Shown here one piece after another: positions 49,054 through 62,105 of a stretch of 64,000 nucleotides of DNA; the first letter of the stretch is position 1; every line of letters begins with the position of its first letter. The DNA lies in assembly GCA_034509925.1 (NCBI GenBank), contig CM067529.1:1366001-1430000 (forward strand), given 5' to 3'. The notes beneath the pieces are model-generated. The model was not told the DNA's origin. It did no database searches and worked only from the letters and a program-made list of their open reading frames with translations. Both the position numbers and the translations under genes were made by a program. The stretch is from Hirudinaria manillensis. Lineage: Eukaryota > Annelida > Clitellata > Hirudinida > Hirudinidae.

Positions 49054-49918
49054 TGACATCGCATTTCCAAACTTCCGTTTGGCAACTTTTGCTGAAAAAT
49101 TTTAAATAAAATTTTGGCTTTCCTTCTATCTATTCTTTCCTTCTATCGATTTAAGGTCTCTGAGTGCATCACTAACTTCGAGTTAGGCAGATATTTTTTT
49201 GAGAATAAAAATTGATTTTTCGATCGTTTTCTTATTTTATTGCACCTTAATTGCAATATTGCTCATAAATAAATTTTTAATATTATTCATTATTATATTA
49301 ATTTAGTATTGTTTGCTTTTGTTTTTGTTTTTTTAGATTTTCAGAATATAGACTCCCCAAAATCTTGGCAGGTTTTGTTACATTAAACACCATAACTTCT
49401 CCAGTTTTACAGAGAAAATATGATAACTCAGATAACTCAGTCACTTACTTAAATGATAGTTCATAGTTTAATAATTTCAAACCACTTAACATTAATCTCA
49501 AAAATCATTTTCTTGCAGCATCTACGAAGGTGTTTCTCTGGAAAGCTTTTAAATTTTTTGTCGGAGCATTCACACCTATTCCCTATTCCATGAAATCAAA
49601 ATGGATGAATCTGAAAGCTGAAATTTGACAGCGTAGTTCAATGAAATGTGACCATAAAACACAAGATGCAAGATGACAAAGGGCTGACAAAGGGTCCTAA
49701 GTGTTTGAATCTTTTTGTTGAAATGCATTCCATATATTTTTTTTTCTTCGTTTGGAAAGATATTCGAAAGAAATTTGAGAACAATTGGATCCTCCTAATG
49801 GAAACCAGTCAATAAATTGGCTTGACTTCTTACAATCTCACAGATTCAAGGAAGTATTTTGGTTGAGATTGTATTTAACGTAAATAAATTTTATTTTATT
49901 TGGAGATTTCAACTTTTG

Positions 49919-50124
49919 ATGGATTTGAATAATTTATTCATGTTTATTGGTCTGTTTATGTTTGTCTCCATTCCATTGGACGGTAGATTTATTATTGGTT
50001 ATCTGATAATTTATCTAATGCGTGCTTAAAACTATTAGACAGCACTTTGATTTCACGTTAAACGCAAGATGGCGCTAGATTTATTTATGAGCTTTTCAAA
50101 GTTTTCAAAATTCCAGATAACAAA

Positions 50125-50178
<54 letters not shown>

Positions 50179-51134
50179 ATAATTAGTTTATTCAAATTAA
50201 TTCCTAAAACATTTTTCTCTGTCGCTTTAAAGATAAATAAATTTAAAAATGAAAAATAATTGCAGGCAGTTGTCCTTCAGGCTGGGTGACCTACATATCA
50301 AATTGTTACAAATTTGTGGATGTTCAGCTCAATGCATACAATGCTTCACAATTGTGCCGAAACGAACAATCGGAACTTGCAAGCATCACTTCTAGAGAGG
50401 AAGATGATTTTATCAATCAAAAGTATCAGATTATTATTACATTAATATTGTTAATTAATTAATTAAACGAGATAAATTCTGATGATATTATTAAAAGAAC
50501 ATCATTTTTGTCTCCAGCTTGGTTACAATGTCTGAAGCATGGATAGGTTTGTATAAAAGAACGTGCGTAGTCAACGATGATATGCATTGGTTGGACGGTA
50601 CCCAAGCCACTTACTCCAATTTTTTCCACACGGAGCCAAATGAAGACGCGTGTTGCGTAAGAACCACTAAGGACGGATGGAAGGATAAGACTTGTCTAGC
50701 AGAGTATCCATACGTTTGCAAGAGAAAATTGGAAACAAAAAGTAAGGGGTATTTTTTGAGATTATTGGATTAAATGATTAAAGTTGTATTTAAAATAAAA
50801 ATATCGTTCTCAATGATGGATATTTCTTCCAGAGAATCCATCCAAACAAGTAACGAAGCCTAAATCTGGGAGCTACCTAGAAAGTCCAAACATAGCAACC
50901 GCTGAAATAAGACAATGTACACCTCTGAGATGTATTTTACTCTGCTTGGATGTTTATTCCTGCCACGGATTCAACATGAGACGGATTCCATTCCAGGATG
51001 CTTGCATTTGCGAATTCAAAGGATCGGAGAGCTGGATGTCTTTTCCAGTCGTTGAAGAGGAGGGGTCTGAGTTTTGGATGGACACTCCGACATTTTTTGA
51101 TTTTCATTTCCTACAAAATTCTACTTTGATTTGA
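49919..51134 (+). CDS. Secreted C-type lectin + PAN/apple-like protein 3, 248 aa
   Basis: Four exons: 49919-49982, 50266-50422, 50518-50741 and 50833-51134, phases 1, 2, 1 as in its paralogs. Signal peptide MDLNNLFMFIGLFMFVSIPL. The lectin domain opens GSCPSGWVTYISNCYKF; it has LASITSREEDDF, WIGLYKRTCV, EPN (HTEPNED), the double Cys (ACC), WKDK and the closing YPYVCKRK. The PAN/apple-like module has QCTPLRCILLCLDVYSCHG, CICEFKGSESW and EEEGSEFWMD. It is closest to lectin 2, with long identical blocks in both domains, which implies recent duplication. The C-terminus is slightly longer (to NSTLI). A (TTA)n tract lies in intron 1. Confidence 0.88.
50123..50177. repeat. (ATT)n microsatellite
   Basis: About 17 ATT units in intron 1 of lectin gene 3, the same intron position as the ATT tract of lectin gene 2. 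Confidence 0.93.
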
Positions 51135-51994
51135 TCGAAGATGACGACATTCTGTTAGATTGCCATAAATACTTTATTTTAATAAATAAAAATGGAAGGT
51201 TTGGCTGAGTGTTTTTAGATTTTGTCTGTCCTTTATTATATGTAATTGTTTAAATAAATAAATAAATTAATTAATTAATTTTCGAATAAAATCGTTGAAA
51301 TCCTCATTTTGAATCAAACATCTTGTATAAATTCCTTCGAATTGGTCATAAAGAGCTGTGTTAATTAGAATTAACTTGTTCAGTTAATAAAACTATTCTA
51401 AGGATTACTTAATTAAAATTAATTAAAACTCGCTACAACATCTTCTGTGATGCCACACGAATATCAAAGGTTCAAAACCAAACATTTTGACAGTTTATTG
51501 CTGGGATGTTGCAACAGCAGTGCTTTTTCACATTTTCCGTTGCATTTTTAAAATTTTAAAATCATTATAAATTTGATCGTCCACAATTTTGTGGCTGAAA
51601 ATGGAGCTTCGGTGAAGTGCAAAGAGGTCATGCACTTGACTAAGGGGTTCAGCACTTATGCACTTGGTGACAGGTAATTTTGTGGCGAGGTTGTTCACAT
51701 CGTTGGATTTCCAAATCCTCTTTTCAATATCTTCATTAACGACGTCTCTACAATTGCACGAGATGAATGCAAATTGAGTTCATTGTAAGACGTCGATTAC
51801 ATTCCTACAAAAAACAATGACACGATGCATTAAATCTTCCCAAAGATGGAAAATCTAAGGAAATAGCCATTTGCATTTTCCACGTTTTCTTTTCCAAGAA
51901 AAATTAAAAGTTAACTTTTGTACATACATTTCTTATTTAAGGCAAGAGGCTTAGATGTTTAGTAAAGAATTTGAGTTAACATCAAGAACGAAGC

Positions 51995-53098
51995 ATGCTA
52001 TCACTTCTTTGGATATTGCTGCTTTGCAAGACCTCAAGTGGTAATTTTTTCATACTTTTTTTTTCCAATTTGTGCTTTATAGTCTGCTTGAAATTAACAA
52101 GTCAAAAGCTTTGTGCATCTAAATGTTTATCCTGAAGGCGGACCTCAACGTCCTCCAATCTCGAACCCAAGCATCCAAGGAGTTGGTTCAAATAGCTGTC
52201 CATTAGGCTGGAGTTCTTTCAAGCAAAGTTGTTATTATTACGTGGACGTTCATAAAAATTATTATGATGCATCGCAATGGTGTCGAAGCGAACGATCAGA
52301 GCTGGTGAGCATCGGTTCTAAGGAGGAGAACGATTTTGTCAGTAACAGGTGCCAAAGTCATTGTTACTTTTTCCAAAAAATATAAAAAATAAAATAATAA
52401 ATCAAAGCAAACAAAGGAGGAACAAAGTAAAGTAATTTTAAATTTACAATTGCTCTATTTATGAAAGTTTGCTTTTCTGTGGCGCTCAGATTGGTTACCG
52501 ACACATGGATCGGACTCTACAAAAGAACATGCGTTATAATCGATTCCATTTTCTGGATTGATGGTGACAATTCAACCTACAATAACTTTGCACTACCTGA
52601 TCCTAACGATGAAACATGTTGTGTTAGGATAATTGATGGGTTTTGGAGGGATAAAGATTGTAAAATTAATTTGCCTTTTATGTGCAAAAAGCCTAAAGAG
52701 TCAAAAAGTGAGTTTGATTTTTCACATGCTACCTGTTCAGTTAAATGAATTTTATTACAGTAATAAATCTTACAATGTGTTCATTTGAATCTAATGTTTA
52801 ATGATTTCGTTATAAAGCATTTGCAGATGACGTGGTAAAGAAAATGAGCAGAATAAAAGCAAACGGCTATTTGAACAGTCACAGCTTAGACACGATGGAA
52901 ATCAAACGATGTACGCCTATCCAATGTCTGGTTCATTGCCAGGGATTGTTTGCTTGCAATGGATTCAACATGAGGACAACACAGAATGGCTGCAAGTGTG
53001 AATTCAAGGCTTCAGAGAGCTGGTCTTTTGAAATACTTGATGAGGAAGGATCAGAACTGTGGATCGACAGGTCATTCCCAAAGTTCTTTCCCATTTAA
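51995..53098 (+). CDS. Secreted C-type lectin + PAN/apple-like protein 4, 248 aa
   Basis: Four exons: 51995-52040, 52138-52348, 52490-52707 and 52827-53098, phases 1, 2, 1. Signal peptide MLSLLWILLLCKTSS. An extra Pro/Ser/Asn-rich segment (about 16-35, GGPQRPPISNPSIQG) precedes the lectin domain, which opens NSCPLGWSSFKQSCYYY. It has LVSIGSKEENDF, WIGLYKRTCV, a DPN variant of the sugar-selectivity triplet (LPDPND), the double Cys (TCC), WRDKDC and LPFMCKKP. The PAN/apple-like module has RCTPIQCLVHCQGLFACNG, CKCEFKASESW and DEEGSELWID. Likely an extracellular lectin; DPN in place of EPN could shift sugar preference (inference). The stop is 533 bp from the ZBBX-like stop, tail to tail. Confidence 0.87.
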
Positions 53099-53630
53099 AG
53101 TTTTCCTACTTTCACTTCTTGAGAGCTTGTGAGTTCACTTGTGTTGATTAACTTACTGTTACGCTTTGGACTCGTAAATGCAATAAAGATCGTAACAAAA
53201 CAACAAGAGTTTGACTTTTTGAATGTCAGGGGACCCTAAGCGGGATAATTCGGGGTCAGGTTGAACTACCAATTAGGCCACATGTGGTCTCAACAGAGGC
53301 ATCACATCCCTATGACTCAAAAGTTACCCAATTGTTTAAGCTGCTAATGCAGTGAGGGTGCTTGTAGTTTGTTCAAATTGGGCGTTGAATTTGGCATGTT
53401 ACGACTGAAACTCATTGAAGAATTGTTGGAAAAAAAAATTTGATCACGAAAGTATTTTGACAATTCACTGTTCTAGGAAACAATGGCATCAGAAAACATT
53501 CTATGAATACTGAAAACCTTGCAGAACCCCAGCAAAAAAATATCTAAATAGAAATAATTTGAAGATAATTAAATGGAATAATTTTAAGATAATTATTAGA
53601 ATAATTTGAAAGGTCTCCTTAAATTGGTTT

Positions 53631-56600
53631 TTATCTGAGAGACTTGACAGCTTCTATATCTTCTTCATTGATATCATCATCATCATCACTGCCACTGCTA
53701 CCAAGAGACAAATCCAAATTGTTGAAACTCTTGTCGTGCGGAAGTTCGCCTCCAAAACCGATTTCAGTTTCATTTTCATTGTCCTCAGTACTTTCCAAGG
53801 AACGTCTTGAATTTGGAACGTCTTCGTTGCTTGTCAAAACGTCTGATTGTCTGCACAAATTGAAGCAACAACAAAAAAAAGTATTTTGATTAAATTATTT
53901 AAATTAAGAAATGTTGTGAATTTAAAAAAAAACTAAAATCTCATCATTGCAACAAAATGGTCATCGATCATCTTTATTCTACCTTGATTCGGCATAAAGG
54001 CCCTCCATGCACGCTGAAATAAACATTTCTCTTAAATATTTAATTTAATCAATTTAATTGTTTAAATTTAATTTAATCAATTTAATTGTTTAAATTTAAT
54101 TTAATCAATTTAATTGTTGCAAATACTGCATAAACTTGTCGTGAATCGGGCTTCAAAACTTTCTCACCTTTTTCCAGTCGAAGGAACTGATCCAATTCTT
54201 CCTCGTCAGTTGTCAACCTCTCCAAGTCATCATATCTTGCCATGTTAGCTCCCAAAGCAACTACATATATAAATAAATAAATAAAAAAAATAGATACATA
54301 AATAAATAAATAAACAATTATTTTAATTTTCAAGCATCCAAATGCATAATGTTTGCATGACATCAACATAGCCCAAGCCACACTTCCCTTGCAAATCACA
54401 ACAAACAACAGTGTTGAAAATGTTGTCCAACATGATAAAGTCATTCATGCATCTGATCAACAAATGTAATCACCAATTTTTTCATTCTTACTGTTGTCAT
54501 CCCCATCATCATCATCATCATCCTCTTCTCTGCTCTGGTCAGACATTGTTGATGAAGCAATAGGGTTCCTCCTATTGAGACCAAAATCTGAATTTGATTG
54601 TTCATCATCTCCTGCCATTTTATTCCCCGAAGTTTTGTCATCCGGTTTATTGGAAGAGCTCGGGCACCTACTTTCCGAAGGACTGACCAGAGTCACGGAT
54701 CTTCCCGTTACGACGAGCGGAGCGTTCGAATATCCTTTATGCGGAGCTGGAATGCTCTTGGAATGCTTAGGTGCGGGCCAGTTTCTTTCGGCCTCCTTTG
54801 CGTGCCTGTTTTGGGTCGGATTTTTGATTGCAAACTTTTCCGGGCAGCGACTACTCGGAGAACTGTCGTAGAAAGAAATCTCTTTCACGTCGGGCGAGAA
54901 TCTGGTCTTTTTCATCTTCGATTCCAGACCGGAAGCGTTTTTGAACCTCGCCGACATTTTCGAGACGAAAGACTCGTCGCTTTCGTTCCTCGCTCTGTCA
55001 CTCCTGCGATTGCACTCCTTCGCCTTCTTCCTTTCGTCGCTCGAAGCATTGAAGAAGTTCATGATCATCTCCTCTTCGGTGGAAAATCCACCGTTTTTGA
55101 GTTCATTGCCGACGTTGGAATCGTTCTTCGGTTCATCCAGGTCCTCTGCATGTTCCTTGACACTCCTCCTGGAAGAACAAAACAAAAACAACCCTTTTTA
55201 AATTTTTTCTTTCAAATAAAAAATTGAACTTTTTTAATAAATAAAACAAAATTGTCCTAAAATGTCCAATATGAATAACAAATCAATGTCTCAGCTATAA
55301 AATCTATGAACTTCTTTCTCCTATTTTATATCAATGTGCTTTCAAACCTCACTGTTCCATCCGAACTGAAATGCGTTGTGGTCGATGTAACGAATCCATC
55401 TTTGCCAATCATAAAATTGGCTTCTTCATTAATTTGTGAATCATCGCCATCATCGTCGTCGTCGTCTTCATCTCTGCAGATCTCATCATCATCATCATTA
55501 TCATCACCGCATTCATCATCGTCTGCTTGCTCTGCAATCTCCTTGAAACTTTTCATCGCTTCATCATCAAATTCTTCACTCAGATGATGATGATGATGAT
55601 GATGTTGACTTGCATTCGGCTTCCAGCTCTTTTGCTTGATCTGATAAACTGAAACACACTTTATTATTAATAGTGATTTATTACTAAACCATGCTCCTGC
55701 AATAATATCCTAAATAGATAAAGGCAAATGCTTTATCATTATTATTATTATTATTATTATTAATTTATTATTTAGCATTGTGGTTCTCCAATAGTTTCAA
55801 CAAAATTACCATAAATACTACCGACTAGACCTTAAATCTTTTACACTTGAGAAACAAAAACAATTTAAAAAAGATGATGCTATCAAAAGGTAAAGTCAGT
55901 TAAGTACACTGGTTGCTGATTTTGAAACCATCTTTCGTCCTCTCTGAGGGCAGAGTTTCCTGGCTTCTTGCCGAATCCCGTGGGGTAGAAGCGGTCTGCC
56001 CACCACCCTGTCTGTCTGTCACCAGGGTTGTGGTCAGGGCTGGTTTCTCCCCATGTGGAACACCAGCCATAAACATGGCATCCAAAGATGTTTCGACGAA
56101 AGCAATCGCATCGTCGCCATCTTTGTCGTCCATGCTGGCTATGTTTGAGATTTCATCGGAGACATTTTTTGTCAGTTTTCCTCTTGCACTGCACGTAGTT
56201 TGCAGAGAAATATCAGATAAATCCAAGTATAAGTTAATACTTGTTAATACTTAATATAAGTTAATACTCAAACAAGTATTTTTTTTTGTAATTAAATCTT
56301 TTAATAAGTAAAACATTTTTAACATGCAAAACAATAAAAAATGTTTCACTCTATCTGCCCATAGCAGCTCCAAATCCTCTCAGATCAACACAATCACTCC
56401 AAGAATCAGACTAATAAATGTAAAATGATAAACTCATTACAACACAGTAACAGCCTGAGATAACACGAGAAGTTATTAGTTAAGTTATTAGTTTATATTA
56501 AAGAGTTTATTAAATTACGATGAAATGAACATAATAACTATTAAAATAATATGTTAACTGATAAAACTAGTAAAAGAATCACCTGGTCAGTCTGGCTGAG

Positions 56601-57816
56601 ACCATCCTATTCTGACTTCTGGGTGTCATCTTTCGTTTGTTGCTTCTGTCGTTCTCCTCCTTCCTTGAATCCACGGATGCGTTGGATCTGCTCGAATCGA
56701 TTCGCGACGTTGCGACGGAGTTTCCATGCGCTCCTCCTCTTCCTCCTCCTCCTCTTCTTCCTCCTCCGTCGTCATCATCAAGGTCAGAGGTCTCTTCGAG
56801 ATTCAAATTCAACTCTGCGTTTTTTTTTAATCATTTACGTTAATGGATATGTTATGTTAATTATATTGTTTAAAAATTCACCTTCTAAATTGTTTAATAC
56901 CAAAATTATTAAAAATTTGAAATAAAAATAAAAAGAAGTCTCACTTTCACTGAGTTTTCTTAAATTTGGCTCGATTCTCGTAGAAAACATTCTCATATCC
57001 TCTCTCTGCGAATGAAGATCTTCAATCAGAAGAGAAGAATCGTTATCATCTCCGACACCATCTCCACGGCTTTCCCGATTGCTTGCATCCGCGTCTCGAC
57101 CTTCTCCGATTCTTCCGAATCGATTGTCGATCGATTCGACTCCGTGATTGCTTTTCCTGCCAAACTCGTCGATGATCCGAGCGAGGTTGCTCTCGGAGGC
57201 GGCCATTTGCACGTCGTAATCGCTTCTGGACCCCTCGGGTGCGGACGCGCCGCCCTCCTCTCCTTCCGAAATCCTGCTCGAAATCGAAAGACAAGACTTC
57301 GTTTCTCGGATGAAACTAGTGCTGAACTCGTTCCTCCTCAATTTCTTCAGCAGCAGTTTGTCCGAATAGGCCAAAGTGCACGTTTTCTGGATTTTCCTTT
57401 CCAGATTTTCTGCCAAATCATCCAGTTTCAGAGGTTCGACGGCAGGTGAAGACACCGTGCCCACAGCAATTTCTAAAAGTAAAAAGAAATGTATTCTAAT
57501 GGCAATGAGATGATTAAAAATTTTCCATTTAACAAAATTTAAAAGTTCATGATTGTTTGGTTTCTATATTATATAATTATTCTGAAAATCTTAACAAATT
57601 GCTGTTAAAATCCAACAAATAGATTCAGTACAAACTGTAGATAGTGAAATGGATAATATCACAAGCCATTATTTTAAACCTTGTGATGGTGGAGCTCTGA
57701 CATTTCTATGTGACATTAAGGCATCTTTTGCATTGCCAGATTCCTTGTTACCTGCTGCAGGTCAAATGTTAAAATATTAAAATTATGACTTAATTGGTTT
57801 TTTATAATTTAACATA

Positions 57817-57913
<97 letters not shown>

Positions 57914-60063
57914 TATTATTACATAACCATAATCAAAAATTAATCTTCATTCAGAAAGGTGTGCATTAAGTTAAGAATTAATGAATTAAGAACAATTTTC
58001 AAACAAATGCTGTTAATAAACTGCCTGTACCTCTCCAATCTCGAAGAGCCTTCTGGAATGACAAAGCACTCTCTTCTTCGTCAAACGTTCCTGTCATCAA
58101 CGATGAAGTATTTTTGTTGTTAACTTTGTTACTGTTGTTGCTAACGTTACTCCTGTTACTACTGTTGTTGATGTTGTTGTTGTTGTTGTTGCAACTTGTT
58201 GTGCTGCAACTGCTGTGAGTTCGAGCCTTTAGAGTTGGTGCAGAAGTCATTTGTTGCAATCCAGGCTGTCGTTTTTAGGAAAATAAAAATGATTGAATTT
58301 TTGAAACTACATGAAAGCATAAAATTCTTTAAAAAAAACTCACACCAACTTTATTTGGTCCTTCTTCATCAGTTGGACCAGTAACATTCCTGCACCGTGT
58401 TAAATGCAGTTTAGTTTTAATTAAATATTTAAATAGTTAAATACTTAAATCATTAAATCCAAACAGGCTGCCATCTTAGAAATCACATGATCCTTTGTGA
58501 CAATGTAGGATTATTTATCACAAGCAATTACAATAACATCATTTCAACAACTCATGGATAAAAGCACCACCAAGAGAACAGCCTTAGAGAACCTTAAGAC
58601 AGCAATTAACAAATAAATAAATAAATAAATAAAATTAATCAATTACTTAACCAAACCTCAACAACACGTCGTGTCTCGGCGTCCTCAGACCTTCGGCCTG
58701 TTGTGAGACGTTTAAGTTCAGAAGTTAAGAAAACAATGAAATAAAAGTGGCATTAAAAAGAAAATTTGAAAATTACAAGGTTAAGTTGCTTTGCACAATA
58801 TTTACTTCCAAGTCAAAATGTGACAATCATTTTAAGATACACTAGGAGACATTGGGATACACTGAGAAATTGTAAGATACACTATGATACATTTTAAGAT
58901 ACACTAGGAGACATTGAGATACACTAAGAGAAATTTTAAGATACATTAGGAGACATTGAGATACATTAAGATACCCACTCCGACTGGCCTTGACCTGTGC
59001 TTCTTGAGAGCACCTTTGAGGTGAAAAACGACGAAACACGAGGCACAATAGTCCTCACCACACTCCATGCAGTTCTGAAAAAAGAGAAAACATTTGAAAC
59101 CACATTTCGTGATTATTATTATTTTTGTTAAGAAAATGTGAAATAAAAAATGTTATCTTGGTTGTTGGAAATCACTTATCATTGCAATGTTATATCAAGT
59201 TGGATATTCATATCGATTGGTTTGTTTAACAACAGATTTATGTTGATGTGTGAGTAGCATGGTATCATTGGCTTGAATGAACTAAATGTTGAAAATCATG
59301 ATGGAACATGGAACACTACACTAGAAACAGTTCAAAAGACTTCAAAAACTTTTTTTCAATCAAAACTTTTTAGCAGTGAAATTTGGTTAAACAAATAAAT
59401 TAAAATGTTAATTATTTAAATTAATTAACAAAATTAATTAAATTATTGAAATTAATTAACATCGAAAAGTATGTCATGAACGTGTTAGCACGGACCACGT
59501 TGGCAGATTTTTCCTCACATTGTCCGCATCGCAAGGTTTTTGCAGAAAATTTTTTCTTTGGCGGAACGAGAGATTGTTTTACGAACTCCTTCAGTGTTTT
59601 CTCCTCTTTGGAAATGCCGGGTAATTTTATATCGGAAGATTTTGGATTTTCGTATTTTAGAAATTTTATGTTTTCCAGGTTGACCTTGAGTGTAACAAAT
59701 AATTTTTGTTGTCAGTATATCTTAATGAGTTTATGATTATGATAGATGAGACAGCATCAATGATATAATATCATTTTTTTTTAAACTTACATGATCAATG
59801 ATCCTATCATCTTTTCCACTCAAATTTTTGACATAATTCATTAATGGCCCGCTTTTTCCACTTTTCCAGAAACCGGATGATAAGGCTTTCCTAATGAGGA
59901 ATTGATCAATGAGAAATCATTCACTAAAATGTCAGAAACAAACCCCCTATCTTCTCTTCCAACTTCCAAAACCATTTTAAGACCTTGAAGTTCATTCTGT
60001 AAGTTTTCCGCATCTTTTTCGAGAACTTTCGTTCTTTCACGAACGTTCAGCCTTGTTTTCTGC
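53631..60063 (-). CDS. ZBBX: ZBBX-like B-box zinc-finger protein, at least 1087 aa (first exon not found)
   Basis: Sixteen exons, in order: 59944-60063, 59791-59890, 59496-59684, 58979-59074, 58657-58697, 58344-58389, 58031-58265, 57680-57754, 56945-57472, 56583-56814, 55908-56188, 55348-55648, 54492-55168, 54168-54260, 53983-54013, 53631-53850. All phases agree; a few junctions had more than one possible donor. The N-terminus is a coiled coil ([18 protein letters not shown]). The B-box has zinc ligands in [26 protein letters not shown] and [11 protein letters not shown], matching ZBBX. A second ZBBX match is [20 protein letters not shown]. The rest is disordered: poly-Asn, seven His in a row ([13 protein letters not shown]), Asp/Glu runs and Gly/Arg runs. 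ZBBX is linked to ciliated cells in vertebrates; the exact role is not known. The entry phase shows that an upstream coding exon is missing. Confidence 0.83.
54030..54118. repeat. 28-bp tandem repeat, three copies
   Basis: Unit TTTAAATTTAATTTAATCAA plus TTTAATTG repeated three times, in a ZBBX-like intron just downstream of the exon 54168-54260 donor. Confidence 0.9.
57819..57921. repeat. (ATT)n microsatellite
   Basis: More than 30 ATT units in a ZBBX-like intron. Confidence 0.95.
58838..58975. repeat. Minisatellite (AGATACACTAGGAGACATTG-type units)
   Basis: Six or more imperfect units built from AAGATACACTA / GGAGACATTG / GATACACTGAG, ending directly at the donor of the B-box exon (58979-59074) of the ZBBX-like gene. 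Confidence 0.85.
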
Positions 60064-61019
60064 CTGAAACAATATAATTTACATCATCATCGTCTCATTA
60101 TTTTTGCTCTTTTAAATCGATGCAAAGTAAACCACAAGCAATATCAACAAACATGGTTTTATTTGTCAACAGGAATTTGCGAAAATGCGCGACCACCGAG
60201 CGCCTCTAGCAACAGATAAAAACATCGGTTCCCAGTGTAAACATTACAACTTGGATTTGGTTTAGATATTTGGATATAGCGTTGATAGTTTATATTGACT
60301 TATTTCAATAAACTGCTGCAACATTTTAAAATATTTATTTTTTTTCTCTAGAACTATGTTTAGTTACAAATCTTTAACTTTTATCTAAAAGTGAATTGTA
60401 TTCAGAATTATCTAAACTGTTACAAATGCAAAAAAAATTAAGTCCCAGATGATAAATAATGTTAGACGGTTTAAATTAAAAAATTCAAACCTCGATAAAT
60501 ACTGGTGGCGCTGTATAGAATCAAAGTACGCATTTGTGTACCAAAATTTACAAAAATAAATAAATAAATAATTACATAACAAAATAATTTAAAAAAAAAC
60601 ATTATGATTTTCTTTAAATGGACAACCATGAGGAAGGTTCTTATTGCGTACCAATTTTTGAGGATGTCATGGGCATGGACAAATAAATTTGCATTTTCAA
60701 AATGTATCAAATAAACCGATCGGTGAATGTTAATCCAATATCTTGAATTGTTACAAATACCAAGAGCAAAGTTCAAAAAATTCTTTAAGTCAATAAGAAT
60801 TAAAACTTGGATTCAACAGTTTTTTAAAAACTGCGTCCACTACTTAATTTCCAGGTGGCAAAACGTTGATATTCCTTAAATTAATCAAATTTTAATTAAT
60901 TCGGTCCAATATATGGCAGTAATTTGGAGTTCATTTTTTTAAAAATGTTGACATCGACTGTTTGGGTTCTTAGAGCAACCACCTTATTATTATTAGATTA
61001 TTATCATTATTATTGTTAT

Positions 61020-61027
61020 TATTATCA

Positions 61028-61075
<48 letters not shown>
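61020..61075. repeat. (ATT)n microsatellite
   Basis: Run of ATT units with a few ATC variants at the left edge. Confidence 0.9.
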
Positions 61076-61077
<2 letters not shown>

Positions 61078-61500
61078 AGGCTTTGATTTATTTAATTAAA
61101 TTTAGCTTTTCATTATCGGAAATAAATGGAAATATGGAAGAGGAGTTGTGACAAATTTCAGAACAACGGAGTAAGATTTTAGAAAAAAGAAAATGAAGAA
61201 GGAAAGATTAAGGCGAGTTCTGGATTTTAAAGATTTTTAAAACACGAATTTGTAATAATAAAAAAAATATCTATAGTCTGAAATCTTGCTATTTTCTGAA
61301 TCTGATAAGACAAAAATTGCCCTGGAAATATTCCAGGACGACCTTCGAAGGTCATCCATATTGAACACGTGACTGGCATCTTGTCTCGACTTCCGGTTAT
61401 CATCCTCCATTATGGTAGACATCCATGCTGACATCTATGCTTTATTCCAGGTCATATTTTCTCCACTGCTAAGCTTTAAATTACAAAATAATATTTTAAT

Positions 61501-61504
<4 letters not shown>

Positions 61505-61598
<94 letters not shown>
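61505..61598. repeat. (AAT)n microsatellite
   Basis: About 31 AAT units; it produces a spurious poly-Asn open frame. Confidence 0.95.
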
Positions 61599-62045
61599 TG
61601 GAATATATAATCATATATTCTAAAATCCACCAAAAAAATACGACTTTGAAATTCTCTCGTACAATTTCAGTTTATTTAAAAAAAAATAAATAAAAATAAA
61701 AATAAAATAATAAAATAAAATAAATGATTGAACTTTCGGTGAAAGAAAGAAGTTCTTTTCCGTACGAAGATGGCCACTTAGGGACGATAATGGAGTATGT
61801 GGAGTAGGAGTCTCTTAATCAGTGACGTGCGTGGATCCTTGATTACAGTCCTACCCTCCTGTTGTACGTGTAATTGTATACTTATGCCAATTGCTGTAAT
61901 TGTCTTTTGCAATTTTCATTTGCCTCCCTATGCTCCATTATACGGTAATTTTGTTTCAATTTCACCTATATATACAAACACACACCGGTCCAGCCGCTCT
62001 TTTTGCTTCAATCCTTGCCTTAGGATAGCGTGCGGTTTCAATCGA

Positions 62046-62046
62046 C

Positions 62047-62096
<50 letters not shown>

Positions 62097-62105
62097 ATTG
62101 ATTGA
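62046..62105. repeat. (ATTG)n microsatellite
   Basis: About 15 units of GATT/ATTG, with one GGTT interruption. Confidence 0.95.

Noticed and set aside
54494-55587. Ser-rich plus-strand frames opposite the ZBBX-like exons
   Set aside because: Antisense of Asp/Glu-coding triplet repeats; no independent evidence.
61390-61460. Possible short plus-strand first exon (MVDIHADIYALFQ followed by a GTCATA donor-like site)
   Set aside because: No downstream exon in phase was found before the window ends.
61412-61693. Open frame with a long poly-Asn run
   Set aside because: It is the (AAT)n microsatellite read in frame; flanks have no coding character.
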